Origin: Chlamydoabsidia padenii
Taxonomy: Eukaryota; Mucoromycota; Mucoromycetes; Mucorales; Cunninghamellaceae
Direction: 5' to 3'
Length of the DNA stretch: 64,000 nucleotides
NCBI GenBank assembly: GCA_025330725.1
Contig: JAIWND010000036.1
Span: 182,846 to 246,845 of the forward strand
In this document: positions 1-12,711 of the stretch, piece by piece
Position numbering within the stretch: the first letter of the stretch is position 1
Layout of the letters: the number at the start of each line of letters is the position of its first letter
Notes under the pieces: generated by a model
Seen by the model: the letters and a program-made list of their open reading frames with translations, nothing else
Databases searched by the model: none
What the model was told of the DNA's origin: nothing
Made by a program: the position numbers and the translations under genes

Positions 1-11
1 ATAAAACATGA

Positions 12-25
12 TTTTCAAATCCCGC
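12..25 (+). promoter_or_regulatory. Copy of recurrent AAATCCCGC motif upstream of UBA4
   Basis: TTTTCAAATCCCGC lies 114 bp upstream of the UBA4 start. The same core recurs in many intergenic stretches of this window on both strands (see findings). Its role is unknown; a transcription-factor site is inference. Confidence 0.4.
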
Positions 26-138
26 AGGCTCTCTCTTAAGTCACACATAAGAGAGAGAGAAAAAGCGGACCCAAAGAATAAAAAAATCACTCTTTCTTCT
101 CCTCTTTATTTTTTTTTTTTTTTTTTTTCTACAACACC

Positions 139-1676
139 ATGGATAACATTACAACAATTAAAGAACTACAACAAGAAAACGATGCACTCAAACAAAGGAT
201 AAAAGAACTGGAATCCCAGCTAGCTGAAACTAATGACACTCCACACCCAGATCCATTTGAAACGGTGGTAGCATTAACTAATCCTGACATTAGACGGTTC
301 GGACGTCAACTCATTTTACCACGCTGGGGCAAACCCAGTAAGTATAAACCCCTTCCCCGACATTTCCCTCCTATCTAACTGTATATTTTTGTATAGGTCA
401 ACTCAAGCTACGCAACAGCTCGGTCCTTATTGTTGGTGCTGGGGGATTAGGTGCACCAGCGGCTCTTTATCTTGGTGCAGGTGGGGTGGGACGACTAGGT
501 ATTGTAGATCATGACGAAGTGGATATCAGCAATTTACATCGACAAGTGATTCATACTGAAGCCAGACAAGGGATGCCTAAAGCTCTATCGGCGATGAAAG
601 CCGTTCATGCGTAAGTATCTCACCTTGAAAAATGGACACTCAGAAACCACTCTCTCTCACACACTCTTTTTTGTCAATAGAATCAACTCCTCATGTCATG
701 TGGTGCCTCATCTTTTGTCTATGGATAGCAGTAATGCCATGGAAATTATCAAGGATTATGATGTGGTGGTGGATGCGACGGATAATGTGGCTACACGATA
801 CTTGTTGAATGATGCTTGTGTGTTACTTGGTAAACCTTTGGTCTCAGGCAGTGCTCTACGATACGATGGGCAATTGACGGTGTATAATTATCAACAAGGT
901 CCATGTTATCGGTGTCTTCATCCAGTGCCTCCTCCACCTGAAACGGTGGGTCGATGCTCGGATAACGGGGTGCTCGGTGTTGGTAGGTATCCTACATAAA
1001 AATCAATTGTGATGACTGACTTGTCCTTTTTTGGATGATATAGTACCTGGTGTCATTGGTATTCTACAAGCATTGGAGACTATGAAGGTGATTTCTGGAT
1101 TACATCGTAAGTAGTAATAAAAAAGATTAAACGTGTAAATTGCTTTTACTAACGGAAATGGATATAAAGCGGGAGAACCTAGCTTTTTGATCTTTAGTGC
1201 CTTGTCGAATCCAATGTTTAGAACAATGAAACTACGAAGCAAAAAGAAGGATTGTGCTATTTGTAGTGATCACCCTACCATCACTCAATTAATCGACTAT
1301 GTGGCATTCTGTGGTGCGGGGGCAGATGATAAGGTAAACCATCGGGGAAAGCGGTTATGAATGGCTAACGATTTTGGTTTGCATAGAATATCACTCAATC
1401 TGTTCTTGGTCCTCATGAAAGAATCAGTGCCAAGGTAAGACAAAAAGGATGAAAAGAAGGTACGAACTACTAATATCAAATGTTTGTCAGGAATACAATC
1501 ATGTATTGGAAACCAAACAAGCACACATACTTTTGGATGTCCGCCCTACTTTACAACTGGATATTTGCCAATTACCACATAGTTTGAATATTCCCATCGA
1601 TGAACTTGACAAACGGATCAATGAAGTACAAGGCCTCATGAAACAACGATCTATCCAAGGGAAAGATGGTAAGTTG

Positions 1677-1712
<36 letters not shown>

Positions 1713-1921
1713 AGAAGAAGAAAAAGAAAAAGACGGGAATCAGACGGGTGCTAACTAATCTCTTTTTTTTCTTAAAAGTTTATGTGGTATGCCGTCTTGG
1801 AAATGACTCTCAATTGGCTGTTAGAATATTGGAAAAACATGGTATCCAAGGTGCTAGGGATCTCACTGGTGGCTATTATCAATGGGCTACCGATGTAGAT
1901 ACTAACTTCCCCATATATTAG
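139..1921 (+). CDS. UBA4: Uba4/MOCS3-like E1 adenylyltransferase-sulfurtransferase
   Basis: This protein activates the ubiquitin-like sulfur carrier Urm1 for tRNA wobble-uridine thiolation and urmylation, in the cytosol. Eight exons (139-337, 397-610, 681-982, 1044-1106, 1170-1333, 1387-1434, 1491-1668, 1779-1921) give about 436 residues, normal for Uba4. After an N-terminal coiled coil comes the ThiF/E1 domain with nucleotide loop GAGGLGAP, two zinc-binding CxxC pairs (CYRC and CAIC) and a catalytic cysteine in RCSDNGVLG. The C-terminal rhodanese domain has its active cysteine in [10 protein letters not shown]. The start at 139 follows a T-rich leader and a good ACACCATGG context. Intron 7 contains a run of more than 30 A. 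Exon ends were placed by eye from GT/AG and reading frame; the family call is firm. Confidence 0.93.
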
Positions 1922-3547
1922 ATTTTATACCACACATCCAATAAACTTGAAATAAATTTGTTTTTTTAACATATCATTGTGATTGGGGTGGGAGCTGTGA
2001 ATGATAATACGGCTGCATAATCTAAGAGCTGTGATGGTGTTACTAACAAGACATGAGTTAGTGGCTTGGCTATAAAGCTGTCTTTGAATCGGAATGTAAA
2101 AGGCGCTGGAATGGGATGGATGGAATTCCTAGAGTGGGTGCCCTCTCCCTCTCATTTCTTGCCAATATCTGAACCTACAACCAGTACCGAAGTCTCAGCT
2201 GACCACACTTTTACGTCCCTCCATGATCATGCCCCCGAATCCATAGAAACATAGTCTATAGTCAAGTTTTTCGTACGTTTGAAAAAAAAAAAAACCCCCC
2301 CGGTCTTTTTCAGAATGATATGGTTTCCATAGCCCACTCAACCCCTGATTATTCAAATTCAAATACCGATTCATGCAAATTCACCTCCTAATCATATTCA
2401 CATCTACACCTGGCCTCAACTATACGCTCGCAGGATGGTGAGATTTGATTCATGCAAGTAAAGACGGTGTTTTAATTTCATATCCCGATTCTGCATGAAT
2501 TCCCCAATCCAGCAAATTAAGTGTCGCTGTCAAGGGTATTCTAGGAGAGGAGCAATTTACGTTTGAAAAAAAAAATCCAGAGTCTTTTCATCATGCCATG
2601 GCTCCCATAGCCCACCTAATTCCTGATTACGCAGATTCAAATCCAGATTCATGCAAATCCACCGCCCACCTGATCATATTCACCTTAACACCTAGCGCTA
2701 ACTATACGCTCGCAGGATGGTGAGATTTGATTCATGCAAGTAAAGACGGTGTTTTAATTTCATATCCCGATTCTGCATGAATTCCCCAATCCAGCAAATT
2801 AAGTGTCGCTGTCAGGGGTATTCTAGGAGAGGAGCAATTTACGTTTGAAAAAAAAAATCCAGAGTCTTTTCATCATGCCATGGCTCCTATAGCCCACCCA
2901 ATTCCTGATCATGCAGATTCAAATCTAGATTCATGCAAATATACTTCTACCCGCATGGCCCACCTAATCATCTTCACCTCCCCCCCCCCCGAGCTAGCCT
3001 GAACTTTACGCCCCACTTTTTTTCCGAGTTAGCCTGACATTTACGGCCAACTTTTCGCCCACCATAGCCCAATCATCAAAAGGCGCCAGTCGGCGACCTT
3101 CGGTTGTTTATTGGATATAAATACAGGATACTATACAACAACTAACTATGGTAATGATCTAATTCTATTTGGTCACTAAGTTTTTAATCCTTCGGCAATC
3201 GACCCATCAATATGTTCCAGTTTGAGGAAAACATCACAGCCATAACCCTTGGTTGCCATATCGTGATTATTTGCTTTTGAAAATTCTATCAACAAAAAAA
3301 AGTTATAATGTCATTTTATTTAATCAAATACACTGGTGGAGAGGGAGAGAGATGATCAATTTCTTTTTTCTTGATAGAATGAGAATAAAACAATAAATAG
3401 ACTACTTCTATATAAATGGATAATACATATAATGATGATAATAATAAAATAAACTAATACAATGCATGTTTTGGGTTAGGATCTGCTATCTACACTATCT
3501 ACAGACGTCCACCTTTGCTTGGTTACTTCTATCACCTTATCCGAGCG
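1922..3547. other. Intergenic, AT-rich; holds the 283-bp tandem repeat
   Basis: Apart from the tandem repeat at 2275-3000 I see no gene. The stretch at 3000-3060 repeats the phrase gagctagcctgaact / gagttagcctgacat, again suggesting decayed repeat DNA. Confidence 0.6.
2275..3000. repeat. Tandem repeat, about 283-bp unit, 2.5 copies
   Basis: Units begin at about 2275, 2559 and 2841, each with ACGTTTGAAAAAA followed by a block about cccatagcccac, cctgatta and gattcatgcaaat. Units 1 and 2 also share a nearly exact later block (2420-2558 and 2704-2840) that includes TATCCCGATTCTGCATGAAT. The third unit decays after about 2960. A diverged copy of part of the unit lies at about 55500-55690. No coding potential is seen; it looks like a dispersed non-coding repeat family. 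Confidence 0.8.
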
Positions 3548-4955
3548 TCAAGAAGGTACCACCGAGAGCTTCCTTTTTCCTTTCGTCCTTTCAAGTTGAG
3601 CAGGGACTACTTTTTGAGCCACCTCGGCAGCAAACGTTTTGACTTGTAAAAGGCAATGGAAGAGGACGGGGAAGACAATCAAGTCGGATTGCTGTGACAT
3701 TAACTTGCAGTTTCCGAATTGAGTCATTCGATACACTGGGTCCCTCCTATCCATCTTGAATGTTGACACAGAATAACCTAGTAAGATATAAAAATACAAA
3801 AAAGATAAATGAGATTATTATTATGTATTGAGGCTGCATCAATTTACCTTCCGCGAGGATTCTAAACACCGCAGTACGTTCTTCTTCAATGATATCAAGT
3901 ATTTTATGCAGCATTCCACGCATCTCCAATCCAAGCTTGACAAATCCAGAGAAGTCTGAGGATTACTTCTTGTCACCAGGAGGTTTCACTTCGCAGGCCG
4001 TGATATCGATCTTTGTATGCCAAGGTCTGACATAGTTCAGTCAAACCGGTTTCATGTGGGAAGAGGACTCGATTGCAGAATTTGCCCTATAAGAAAATAA
4101 GCAAAGCGAAGAGAATTAGGGCTCGTTTTCCTTTTTTTTTTTTTTTTTTGACTTACCATGATTGATAAAATATGTTTTCAGTAGTAAGGAATCCAGATAC
4201 AAATTAACAAATGTGTCCTCGACCATGTATTCATCGCATCGCTTTGTCACACGTGGTGCTCTATTGGTACATCATTGAGGGTCTAATGTGTTAGTAAAGT
4301 CGGTGATACCTTCGTTTCCCCCCCCCCATATTCATGACTTACAAACTGTGCAATATGTCACTAGCCAGTATGTCTATCGCATCATCCTTGTCATAAGCCT
4401 CCTTCACGATACCAAAACAGCTTCAATTCAGTCAAGACATCAAAAGTACCAATCGTCCACTATGAAACAAAAATAAGTGAGTCGATTGAACATTAAAAAA
4501 AAAAGACAGTCAGTCTTACCGTAGTTGAGCAACTGGGCCAAGATTCGATGATCTTGTATAAATGTAGACTTGTTCGTTGACCATGATATACATCCCTGGC
4601 AAAAGAGTCATCCAAATCGTTGTGTTTTTCTTCATTTTCAACGTGAGAATAAACCGGCGAGAGGGCGCATTCAAATGGTTCTGCAGTATTCTATAAAGGA
4701 TTTTAAAAAGAAATGTATCACAAAAGGAGTAAGTATTATTATTTTTATCATATCATAGCATACCATACCAAATCACCCAAGAAAACTGTAATGAGGTTTG
4801 ATAACCTTGAACGTTCGTCGGCGACAGTAAGGAGTTCCATAAAGACCATTACCACTAGCATCTTGCCAACAAGACGTGTCGTTTCTTCATAATAGTCCAG
4901 GGCTTTTTCCACATTCCAGTCTTGGTATTTCGTTCGAGTAAATTAAGACATTGTT
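3548..4955 (-). pseudogene. Decayed gene of a multi-copy Mucorales protein family (E-x-K motif)
   Basis: Reading the minus strand from about 4955 down, coding-like exons with proper splice signals line up. They include pieces ending LVGKMLVVMVFMELL, DVYHGQRTSLHLYK, ATVKEAYDKDD-like text, a block with CEVKPPGDKK, and a last exon with DPVYRMTQFGNCKL ending at 3548. The frame is broken by an extra base near 4400, another shift near 4010, and a TAA directly after CEVKPPGDKK near 3965. From memory the CEVKPP / FVKLGLEM / VYRM pattern resembles an abundant uncharacterised family in Mucorales. E-x-K recalls PD-(D/E)xK nucleases, but that is only inference. I recognise no named gene. Confidence 0.5.
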
Positions 4956-5761
4956 GTTATAAAATGGGTTTTGTAAAAAGGTAAACAGAAGATAAAAAAG
5001 GTATTCGCAAGTAGACTTTTTCAACCATTGCAGGATTTGATGTCGCCAACTAAGGTAGAGTCAAACAAAGTGTATAGCCCAAAAGATGAAAGAAGGCCAG
5101 CAAAAAAAAAGGGGGGGAGGGAAAGAAAAGAAAGAAGGACTAACAACAAAAATTGGGGGAGTCGAGTTCAGCCCCGATAAGCGTGACCACATTTCTGTTC
5201 ATGCACAAACCATTTTACATCCTTCATCTTCTACTGTGCGCGTATTTAATTTAATGATTCTTCACTTTTGATCAATGGACAAAGAGGACTCCATATAGAA
5301 GGTAAAATGTATTTTAAAAAAAATCATGCTATCAAAATGAAAGACTGACTCTACCGTTTTGTGTAGGTCCTCAGACGATATATTCCTAGTTGTTAGTCTC
5401 GTGTGTGTTTGCTTCTGATTACTTGATGAAACGATTTAATATACTGACTATGGCTGAAGATAATAGCGGTACCTGAAATCTGATGCTACTTCATTCTCTT
5501 TAACTGGATCAAACTTCTTTATCTTCAGAAATCTTTTTATAATAAAATACACTCTTTTGGCTTTTACAATAGTATCTAATAAATGCTAGACATATATCAT
5601 AGATGCTTTATGCATTGTTATTATGGTTTAGATAGATCCCAATATGAGCGGAGTTTTTCTGCATCATAAAAAAGAAGGTCATTATGGGTTTTCTCTTCTT
5701 TTCTTTTTTTTTTTTTTTTTTCCTCGCCCCGCAACTTTATCATCTATATATACTTTGACTG
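4956..5761. other. Intergenic upstream of Argonaute
   Basis: AT-rich with a 20-base T run just before the Argonaute start. Weak minus-strand coding-like fragments around 5160-5260 could be further exons of the decayed gene, but I could not join them. Confidence 0.4.
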
Positions 5762-8730
5762 ATGGCAATCCCTGGACAACAATTGACACCATTGGTTTTG
5801 CGTCCAAACACTGGTAAAGCGGGCACACCTACAAGGGTACGTGCGAACTTTTTAACGGTGACGACACTCCCCACCCAAAACATCCAACATCTCGACATTC
5901 AAATCATACCCACTGCTCCTCCTGCTGTGAACCGCAAGATTTGGCAATTCTTTGAATCTAGTCCTGGAGGTCAACAGTTTCTGAATAAAACCAAGGTTAT
6001 CTATGATGGTCGTGCCAACCTCTTCTCTCCCAAGCCCTTGAAACTAGGTCAAAACGATGCTGCTTCCTTCGAGGTAACAAAATACTCTGCACTTTATTTC
6101 AAAAGAACACAATTTATAATGTTTGTTTGTTTATTTGTATACGTAGGTGGACTTTACAGAAGGGAAACGCTCTGGTGGTGTCTTCAAACTAAACATCAAA
6201 ATTGTTGGGTCCATCAACATGACGGAACTGGATAACTTTTTGAAGGGTAAAAGCAGTATCACAAACAACTGTTTAACAGGTAATAAAATAAAAATAAAAA
6301 TAAAAATTGAACTAACTCAAACCACAATAGCTATTATGGTCCTCGATATATTGATCGGTCACGCGCCTAGCTTGTTATATCCTACTGTGGGTCGGTCCTT
6401 CTTCACTCCTCAAGGCAGTTTTCCTTTATCCAATGGTGCTGTGGCCTGGCAAGGATACTACCAATCAGCTCGTCCTACTCCAGGTAACCTACACACACAC
6501 ACACACTTCATATATTATTGTATACTCAATCACTTTTTTCTTTCTAGGTAAAATGATGATCAATGTGGATATTAGTGCGACTGCTTTCTATGAAGCTGGT
6601 CCTTTACCTGAACTTGTTGCCAAAATTTTGAACCGACGCTCTGTGGATGACTTGCGCCGTGGGGTCTCTGAACGTGATATCAAGCGCGTCAGCAGTGTAC
6701 TCAAAAGCATCAAGATCAAGGTGATACATCGTGGGGCTGAAAAACAATTCAAGTACAAGATTGCACGATTAACACCTGGACCGGCGGATCAAACTATGTT
6801 TGCAAAAGAAGACGGAACAAAAATGTCGGTGGCTTCGTACTTCCAAAACCAGTATGGCTCTCGATTGGCATATCCCTTTTTACCTTGTGTGGTGGTTAAA
6901 CGTGATACCTTTTTACCAATGGAAGTGTGTGAAGTCATTCCTGGTCAACGGATGCTCAAGAAACTGAATGACAAACAAACGGCGGAAATGATCAAGTTTA
7001 CTTGCCACAAACCTCACGCTCGCTCTAACAAGATCAACCAAGGAATCAACTTGCTCAAGTACAGGGAAAACGAACACATTCAAGAATTTGGTATGAAAAT
7101 TGATCCGGAAATGGCTCAAGTGGATGCTCGGGTGTTGCCTGCGCCTCGTGTGTCTTATCATCAAACCTCTCAAGATGCTAACTTTCTCCCTGGAAATGGT
7201 GCGTGGACTCTGCGTGGTAAAAAACTGGCTAGTGGTGCTACCGTCAAATCCTGGTCTGTTGTCAACTTTGATATCAAGCTTAACAATCCTATGATTCAAC
7301 GATTTATGCGTGAACTGATCCAAAAGTTTGTTGAAGCTGGAATGGTAAGGAAGTATAGAAAAGAAAAGAAAAGAAAAAATATGAACTATCTTGATTAGGA
7401 ATACTAACATGATGTCCTTTATATATATACATATCTTCTTTATCACATATTAGAATGTCCTCGATCGTCAACCTCTTATCGAAACTGCTGATCCTCAAGG
7501 CAACATTGAAAAAACCTTGAAAGAAGTGTTTATAAAGACTGGAAAGAAGGCCAATAGTCAACCACAGATGATTATTTGTATCTTGCCTGCTCTCGGTAGT
7601 CCTTTATATGCTGAAATTAAACGTATTTCTGATACAAGTAAGTCAACTCACCCCCCCCCCTCCACTTTAAACCAAATCATAATACCAATTTTTTATTAAA
7701 ACAAAGTCCTCGGTATACATACTCAGGTCCTTCAAAGCAAACATATAGGTGAAGCCAAGAAACAATATTGTGCCAATGTGTGCTTAAAGGTGAACACGAA
7801 GCTTGGTGGTAAAAATCATCTTTTGGATCGCAATCAGATCCCCTTCATCAGCAAGAAACCTACTATTGTCTTTGGTGCCGATGTCAGCCATCCCGCTCCC
7901 GGTGACAACAATCATCCTTCGGTGGTGGCTCTTACTGCCAGTATGGATGCTTCAGTCTCTCAATTTGCCTCGGCCATCCGTGTCCAAGCCAGTCGTACTG
8001 AAATCATCAATGATCTGGCGAACATGGTCAAGGAATTACTCAAGGCATTCTTTGCTTCCACTGGTGCCAAGCCTGCCCAAATTCTCTTTTATCGTGATGG
8101 TGTCTCGGAAGGTCAATTTGCTAAAGTGTTGGAGCAAGAAGTGGCGGCGATCCATGCTGCCTGTGCTTCGCTCGAAAAGGGTTACCGCCCTCCTCTCACC
8201 TTCCTTGTGGTCCAAAAACGTCATCATGCTCGCTTCTTCCCTATGCGCAGCCAAGATAGTGACAAATCTGGTAACTGTCTACCTGGTACTGTTATTGATA
8301 CTGGTATTGTCCATCCATTTGAATTTGACTTTTGTAAGTTTAATCTATAGTATGAATACATTCATCTCTTTACTGATCACACAATTTTTTTTATTCTACT
8401 CTTTTAGATCTTCAATCTCATGCTGGTCTTCTTGGTACTTCTCGTCCTGCTCATTATCATGTTCTTTACGATGATAACAAATTCAAGGCTGATGAACTTC
8501 AAGAACTTACCTACCGCTTGTGTTATACGTATGGTCGCTGTACCAGTGCCGTCTCTCTTTGTCCACCTGCCTACTATGCTCATTTGTTGGCCGCTCGTGC
8601 TCGCTGTCATCAAAAATCTGAAAACTGGGCGGATTCCACTGCAACCAGTGAATCCTTGGATACACAATCTCAAATGAACAACTATGCTACTGTGGTGCCT
8701 GCTTTGCAAAAGACTATGTACTTTATGTAA
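5762..8730 (+). CDS. Argonaute (PAZ-PIWI) protein, slicer-type
   Basis: Argonaute is the small-RNA-guided effector of RNA interference. Seven exons (5762-6073, 6147-6279, 6331-6483, 6548-7344, 7454-7637, 7707-8333, 8408-8730) give about 842 residues, typical length. The N-terminal domain starts [11 protein letters not shown]; the PAZ region follows with a domain-like stretch around residues 230-350. MID contains [22 protein letters not shown] begins near VFGADVSHP and carries the full catalytic set: Asp in GADVSH, Glu in TEIINDL, Asp in [11 protein letters not shown] and His in [10 protein letters not shown]. The protein should therefore be able to cut RNA. The last residues are YFM rather than the common YFA. 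Numbered paralogue identity cannot be set from this window. It is convergent with the sugar transporter (237 bp apart). Confidence 0.96.
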
Positions 8731-8967
8731 TGCTCTTGCTCTCTCTCGCTCTCTCTATCGATCTATCGATCTCTATAGTTAGTCTTTTTTAGCTTTTATT
8801 CTTTTTAAAAAAATAACTTTCGCGGAAATAAAAATAATATTGGTCTTTTGTATTGTGGGGGATGAAACTTGGTTTGTCGTCGGTTTTTAAATTTTACATC
8901 CCGCTTGGCCGGGTTGCATGAATGAATACTCCCCATTATATTTATTGTAAAAGGGGGAATGTTTATA

Positions 8968-10960
8968 CTACAGGACTGGATAATTTATCGACAAAGTATC
9001 TACATCATGTCGAATTTTATCCATGATGATGGCATCTTCTGCTGCTGTTTGACCGCCAAACAGTCCATCCATATCCTCTAAAGAGCAACCTCGTGTTTCT
9101 ACATACAAAGTAAATCAGGACATTGCGTTTTTTTTTTTTTTTTCCTATTTACCAGGAACCAGGAACCATACAAAAACAAAAGAGAGAAAACAAAACCCAC
9201 TAAACATAAAGTAAGTCATTGGGGCACTGAAGGCTAAAAGAGGAGGAGTCATCAAGCCTACAATAAAGTTGTTCATCTTGAAAGCCAACCCGTAAGAAAC
9301 CATATCCTTGATTTTTTTTTTTTTTTTTTTTTTTTTTACGCTTACCCAATGACTTGAACTGGTGAGTCCCATCGCTTTAGCACGGATACGTAAAGGAAAA
9401 AGTTCACTACAAATAACCCAAGAGCACGGACCCCACGAAAAGGCAAAGATGCCCATAAAGATATAAATCATGGAGATAGCGACCCAGCCTTCAGGGGCAT
9501 GATGCGGCCAGTCGAATTGAAATCCCGCCACGATCCCACCCAAGACCGACATGCACACCCCCATCCCTATGGATCCGACCAACAGCAACGTACGACGACC
9601 GACCCTATCTAAATAAAGAACGGTGGGAATACAACAGCATACCATGATGATCCCAATCACGCCGGTGGCTAGTAATTTGGACGCACTCCCGGTCAAGCCC
9701 ACGGAACTGATTATGGATGGTGCATAATAAATGATCGCATTCACTCCAGTGAGTTGTTGGAAAAATAAAATCAGGACTCCGATCAGCACTCGTTTCCACA
9801 TCCCGTGCGCAAAGAGTCCACCTGGCTGATGATGTTCGAAAGCCACCGCCACCTTTATGTCTTTCCATTCCGAGATGACTTTGGGATCATCAGCGGTCCG
9901 TCGGCGAAGGCGAGCGAGTACTAGAAGGGCTTCTTGTTCTCGGTTGACTTTCATTAACCATCGGGGACTGAAAGGGAGGAAGAAAACGCCGACAAGGAGG
10001 ATCACGCCAAAGACCATTTGGAGGTATAATGGTAAACGCCAAGAGGCTTCACCTAGTAAAGACGATGCACCGAAATCAATCCAAAATGACATGGCGACTC
10101 CAAATGTAGTAGATAGTTGATAAAGGGAAACAATACTGCCACGCATATTAGGGGAGGATAACTCCGATTGGTATCTGCATGAAAAAAAACTATTTAAATC
10201 CCGCTTTTCGGCTTTTTTTTCTCTTTTTACTTACAAGGGTCCAATGGTGCTCAAAGCGCCTACACCTAAACCGGCGACAAATCGTCCAACCAAAAGATGA
10301 ATTACTTGTTGTGCCCCTGCTTGCTATATGCAGAAAGAAGAGATGAGTACGGAGGAGGGGGAGGGGAGGTTGTTTTTTTTTTTTAATACCAAGGCGCTTC
10401 CTGCAAGAAAGAAAACTGTGGCGACGGCAATTGAATATTTACGAGAGATCTTATCCGCCAAGTAAGCAATGAGATAAGCTATAGGGGAAAAAAAATGTTT
10501 ATAATCGCATAAAACTACCTTGAAAATTAAATTTACTTCCTAGCCAAGCTCCCAATTCTAAAATGGATACGACAAAACCATTTTCCACAGGAGTCATCGG
10601 AAATCGGTGTTTGAAATTCTAGAAAGAAAAAAGGGGGAGCCTCTTGCATGAATAAAGGGGTATGTCGTTTTATTGGCCAAATTTCAATAACTACCTCCAT
10701 GTCTTGAATACCTGATATGACACCTTGATCATCTGTTGAAATCCCAGTATTAGTTCTTCATGCTGATTGTGTAGGTAAAAAAAATAAAAAGACTTACAGC
10801 CAAACAAAAGACCTCCCAGCGAGGAAAACAGGGCGATACCAAAGAGGTATGGATTGTGAATGAATCCTTGTAAACCCGATGGATCATCATCTGATTCTTT
10901 TACTTTTTCTTCATGAACATGATAATATGTCTTTGTGTCGCACCTTTGATTATTTTTCAT
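8968..10960 (-). CDS. MFS sugar (hexose) transporter
   Basis: A plasma-membrane sugar:proton symporter of the major facilitator superfamily. The start at 10960 (MKNNQRCDTK) leads into TM1 with LFGYDQGVISG across the first splice site, then GAWLG and an ADKISRKYSI loop, VGRFVAGLGVGALSTIGPLYQSE, a PRWL-containing loop, QQLTGVNAIIYYAPSI in TM7, DRVGRRTLLLVG in the second RxGRR loop, and a C-terminal ETRGCSLEDMD matching the PETKGLSLEE signature. I count about eight exons. Intron 9301-9345 holds a 27-base T run. The first Pro-Glu-Ser-Pro-Arg is altered to FSPRWL. Substrate cannot be set from sequence. A copy of the AAATCCCGC motif (10192-10204) lies in an intron. Confidence 0.92.
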
Positions 10961-11644
10961 GCTGATCAAGAAGAGAAAGAAAAAAAAAAAAAAAAAAAAA
11001 AAAGAGAGAGAGAGGAGTGTGCTTCTTAAATGGGTTCCATTCCTAACGGGTTGGACTTGATATGGTTTAACCCTTTTTTAACCGTGCATGATACTTTCGA
11101 TATCGACCAATCATGGTTTACCTCCTGTCCTTTTCCGAGATATAGGGGAGTTTGGGAAACCAATAAAAAGTCAGTTGTATATAACATATCAAACATGTAA
11201 AGTCTTTATTAAAAAAAAACACCTGGTTATTACTAGTACTAAGGGGGAGGGGGGAAGTATCTATCTATTTCTAATATGTGTTCCCATGTATCATACCGAG
11301 GACCCACAGGATTGTTTCATTGTTAATGCATCCAGTTCCGTCAAATGATGTTTTTGTGTTCGGCCATCATTAGATCACGGATTATGCCATCACTGTACAC
11401 ATCATGTTAGTCCAAGGGTTGTTGTTTTTTCCAATCATTTATGTCGCTTCTTTACCAAGATCGATCATTCAAGCGAAGTTAATATAAGTTAACCCAAACT
11501 GTGGAGGTGACATTGTTTGCAAGGACTATAAAAAAGGGGGAAGAAGTGGGTCCTGTCGGTTTTCAAATAATTGTATCCCAACAAATGCATGATTCATGGA
11601 GAGAAGTCCTTTTATTGATAAAATGGTGATATAATATATGGAGG
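10961..11644. other. Intergenic between transporter start and CBS gene end
   Basis: A 24-base A run followed by GA repeats (10979-11012) lies just upstream of the transporter start. Nothing else recognisable. Confidence 0.5.
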
Positions 11645-12711
11645 CTAAAAGATAGAAGGTTTACGTTGAGAGCATAAGCGTCCAATGATATCAGACATAG
11701 TGATCACCCCGATCACCTTGTTTCCGTCCAAGATCCATACACGATGAGTATCATGCTTGACCATCTTGTCGATGATATCTTTGAGTTGCATCATTCTTTC
11801 CCCCGTTGCTGATTCATGATGTGACGATTTCTATTTGTTTCCAAACCATAGAGAGACAGAATGAGTATTGTTTTTTTTCCCCTGCCCAAGAGATCCTTTT
11901 ACCTTCAAGTAATCCACACAAGGCAAGTCCAGTAAGTCCACCATATCAAGATTGGCACCAGGCAGATCCTCCAAGCACAAATCACCAATAAAGTGTCCTT
12001 GATCATTAAGGATGGGAATACCACTGAGTTTCTTGTCCGCCATTAAACGATAAGTACCAAGTGCTGTCTGTTGATGTCCTTGTACGGTGGTCATTTGTTT
12101 ACTGTCACCCACAAACCCCAAATCATCAACGGTTGCATTCATATCAATCAAAGTGCTGATACAGTCAGGGTGATGGACGATATGTCGTATGATATCGGTT
12201 TGTGAGAGCATCCAAGGATTCTTGACTTGATTCGTTTCATCCACCACTAGAGATCGATGGCCACCACAAGCAAATACACGCAAAGTCTATAGAAACAGGT
12301 TAATTTTACTACCACCACTATCCAATACCATCCACCTTGTTTTTTTGTTTTGTTTTGTTTTTTATCCAAACAACTTACATCAAGCAATTTGTCATTTGGA
12401 TTAGTTTTATGTATACGGTAACTTTCTCGATCAGCATCCAAACCAAGTACGTTTTCCACAGGATGGTCCAAAGGGAATTTGTCAATTTGCACCGTGGAGA
12501 GATCACCCACCAGATAGAGAAGAATGTCGAACAAGTTGACAATACTGACCACCTTGGTAGAGTCGTGGGAGAATATTGGTAAGGAGGTGAAATGGTGCTT
12601 GTTCATTACAGTGAGTGCCGTTTGAATGCTTACTGTAGGACTGAGGGCAATCAACGAAGGTTTGCTTTGGGCCAAACTGAGGTCATCGGGTCGAAGTTGT
12701 GTAATATCCAT
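11645..12711 (-). CDS. Tandem CBS-domain protein (Snf4/Sds23-like)
   Basis: Three exons encode about 300 residues, almost wholly CBS repeats: residues from about 20 (SLIALSPTVSIQTALTVM... FTSLPIF) and a second pair around 130-240 with TALGTYRLMADKKLSGIPIL. The last exon carries THRVWILDGNKVIGVITMSD. Such proteins bind adenine nucleotides and regulate kinases or phosphatases. The build recalls the AMPK gamma subunit Snf4 and the Sds23 stress regulators, and I cannot decide between them. Start at 12711 (MDITQLRPDD) is the first ATG after the upstream stop. Introns separate the CBS pairs. A TTTATTCCCGCC motif lies about 90 bp upstream of the start. Confidence 0.8.

Noticed and set aside
6913..7446. 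Minus-strand frame opposite Argonaute
   Set aside because: Antisense shadow across an exon and intron of Argonaute.
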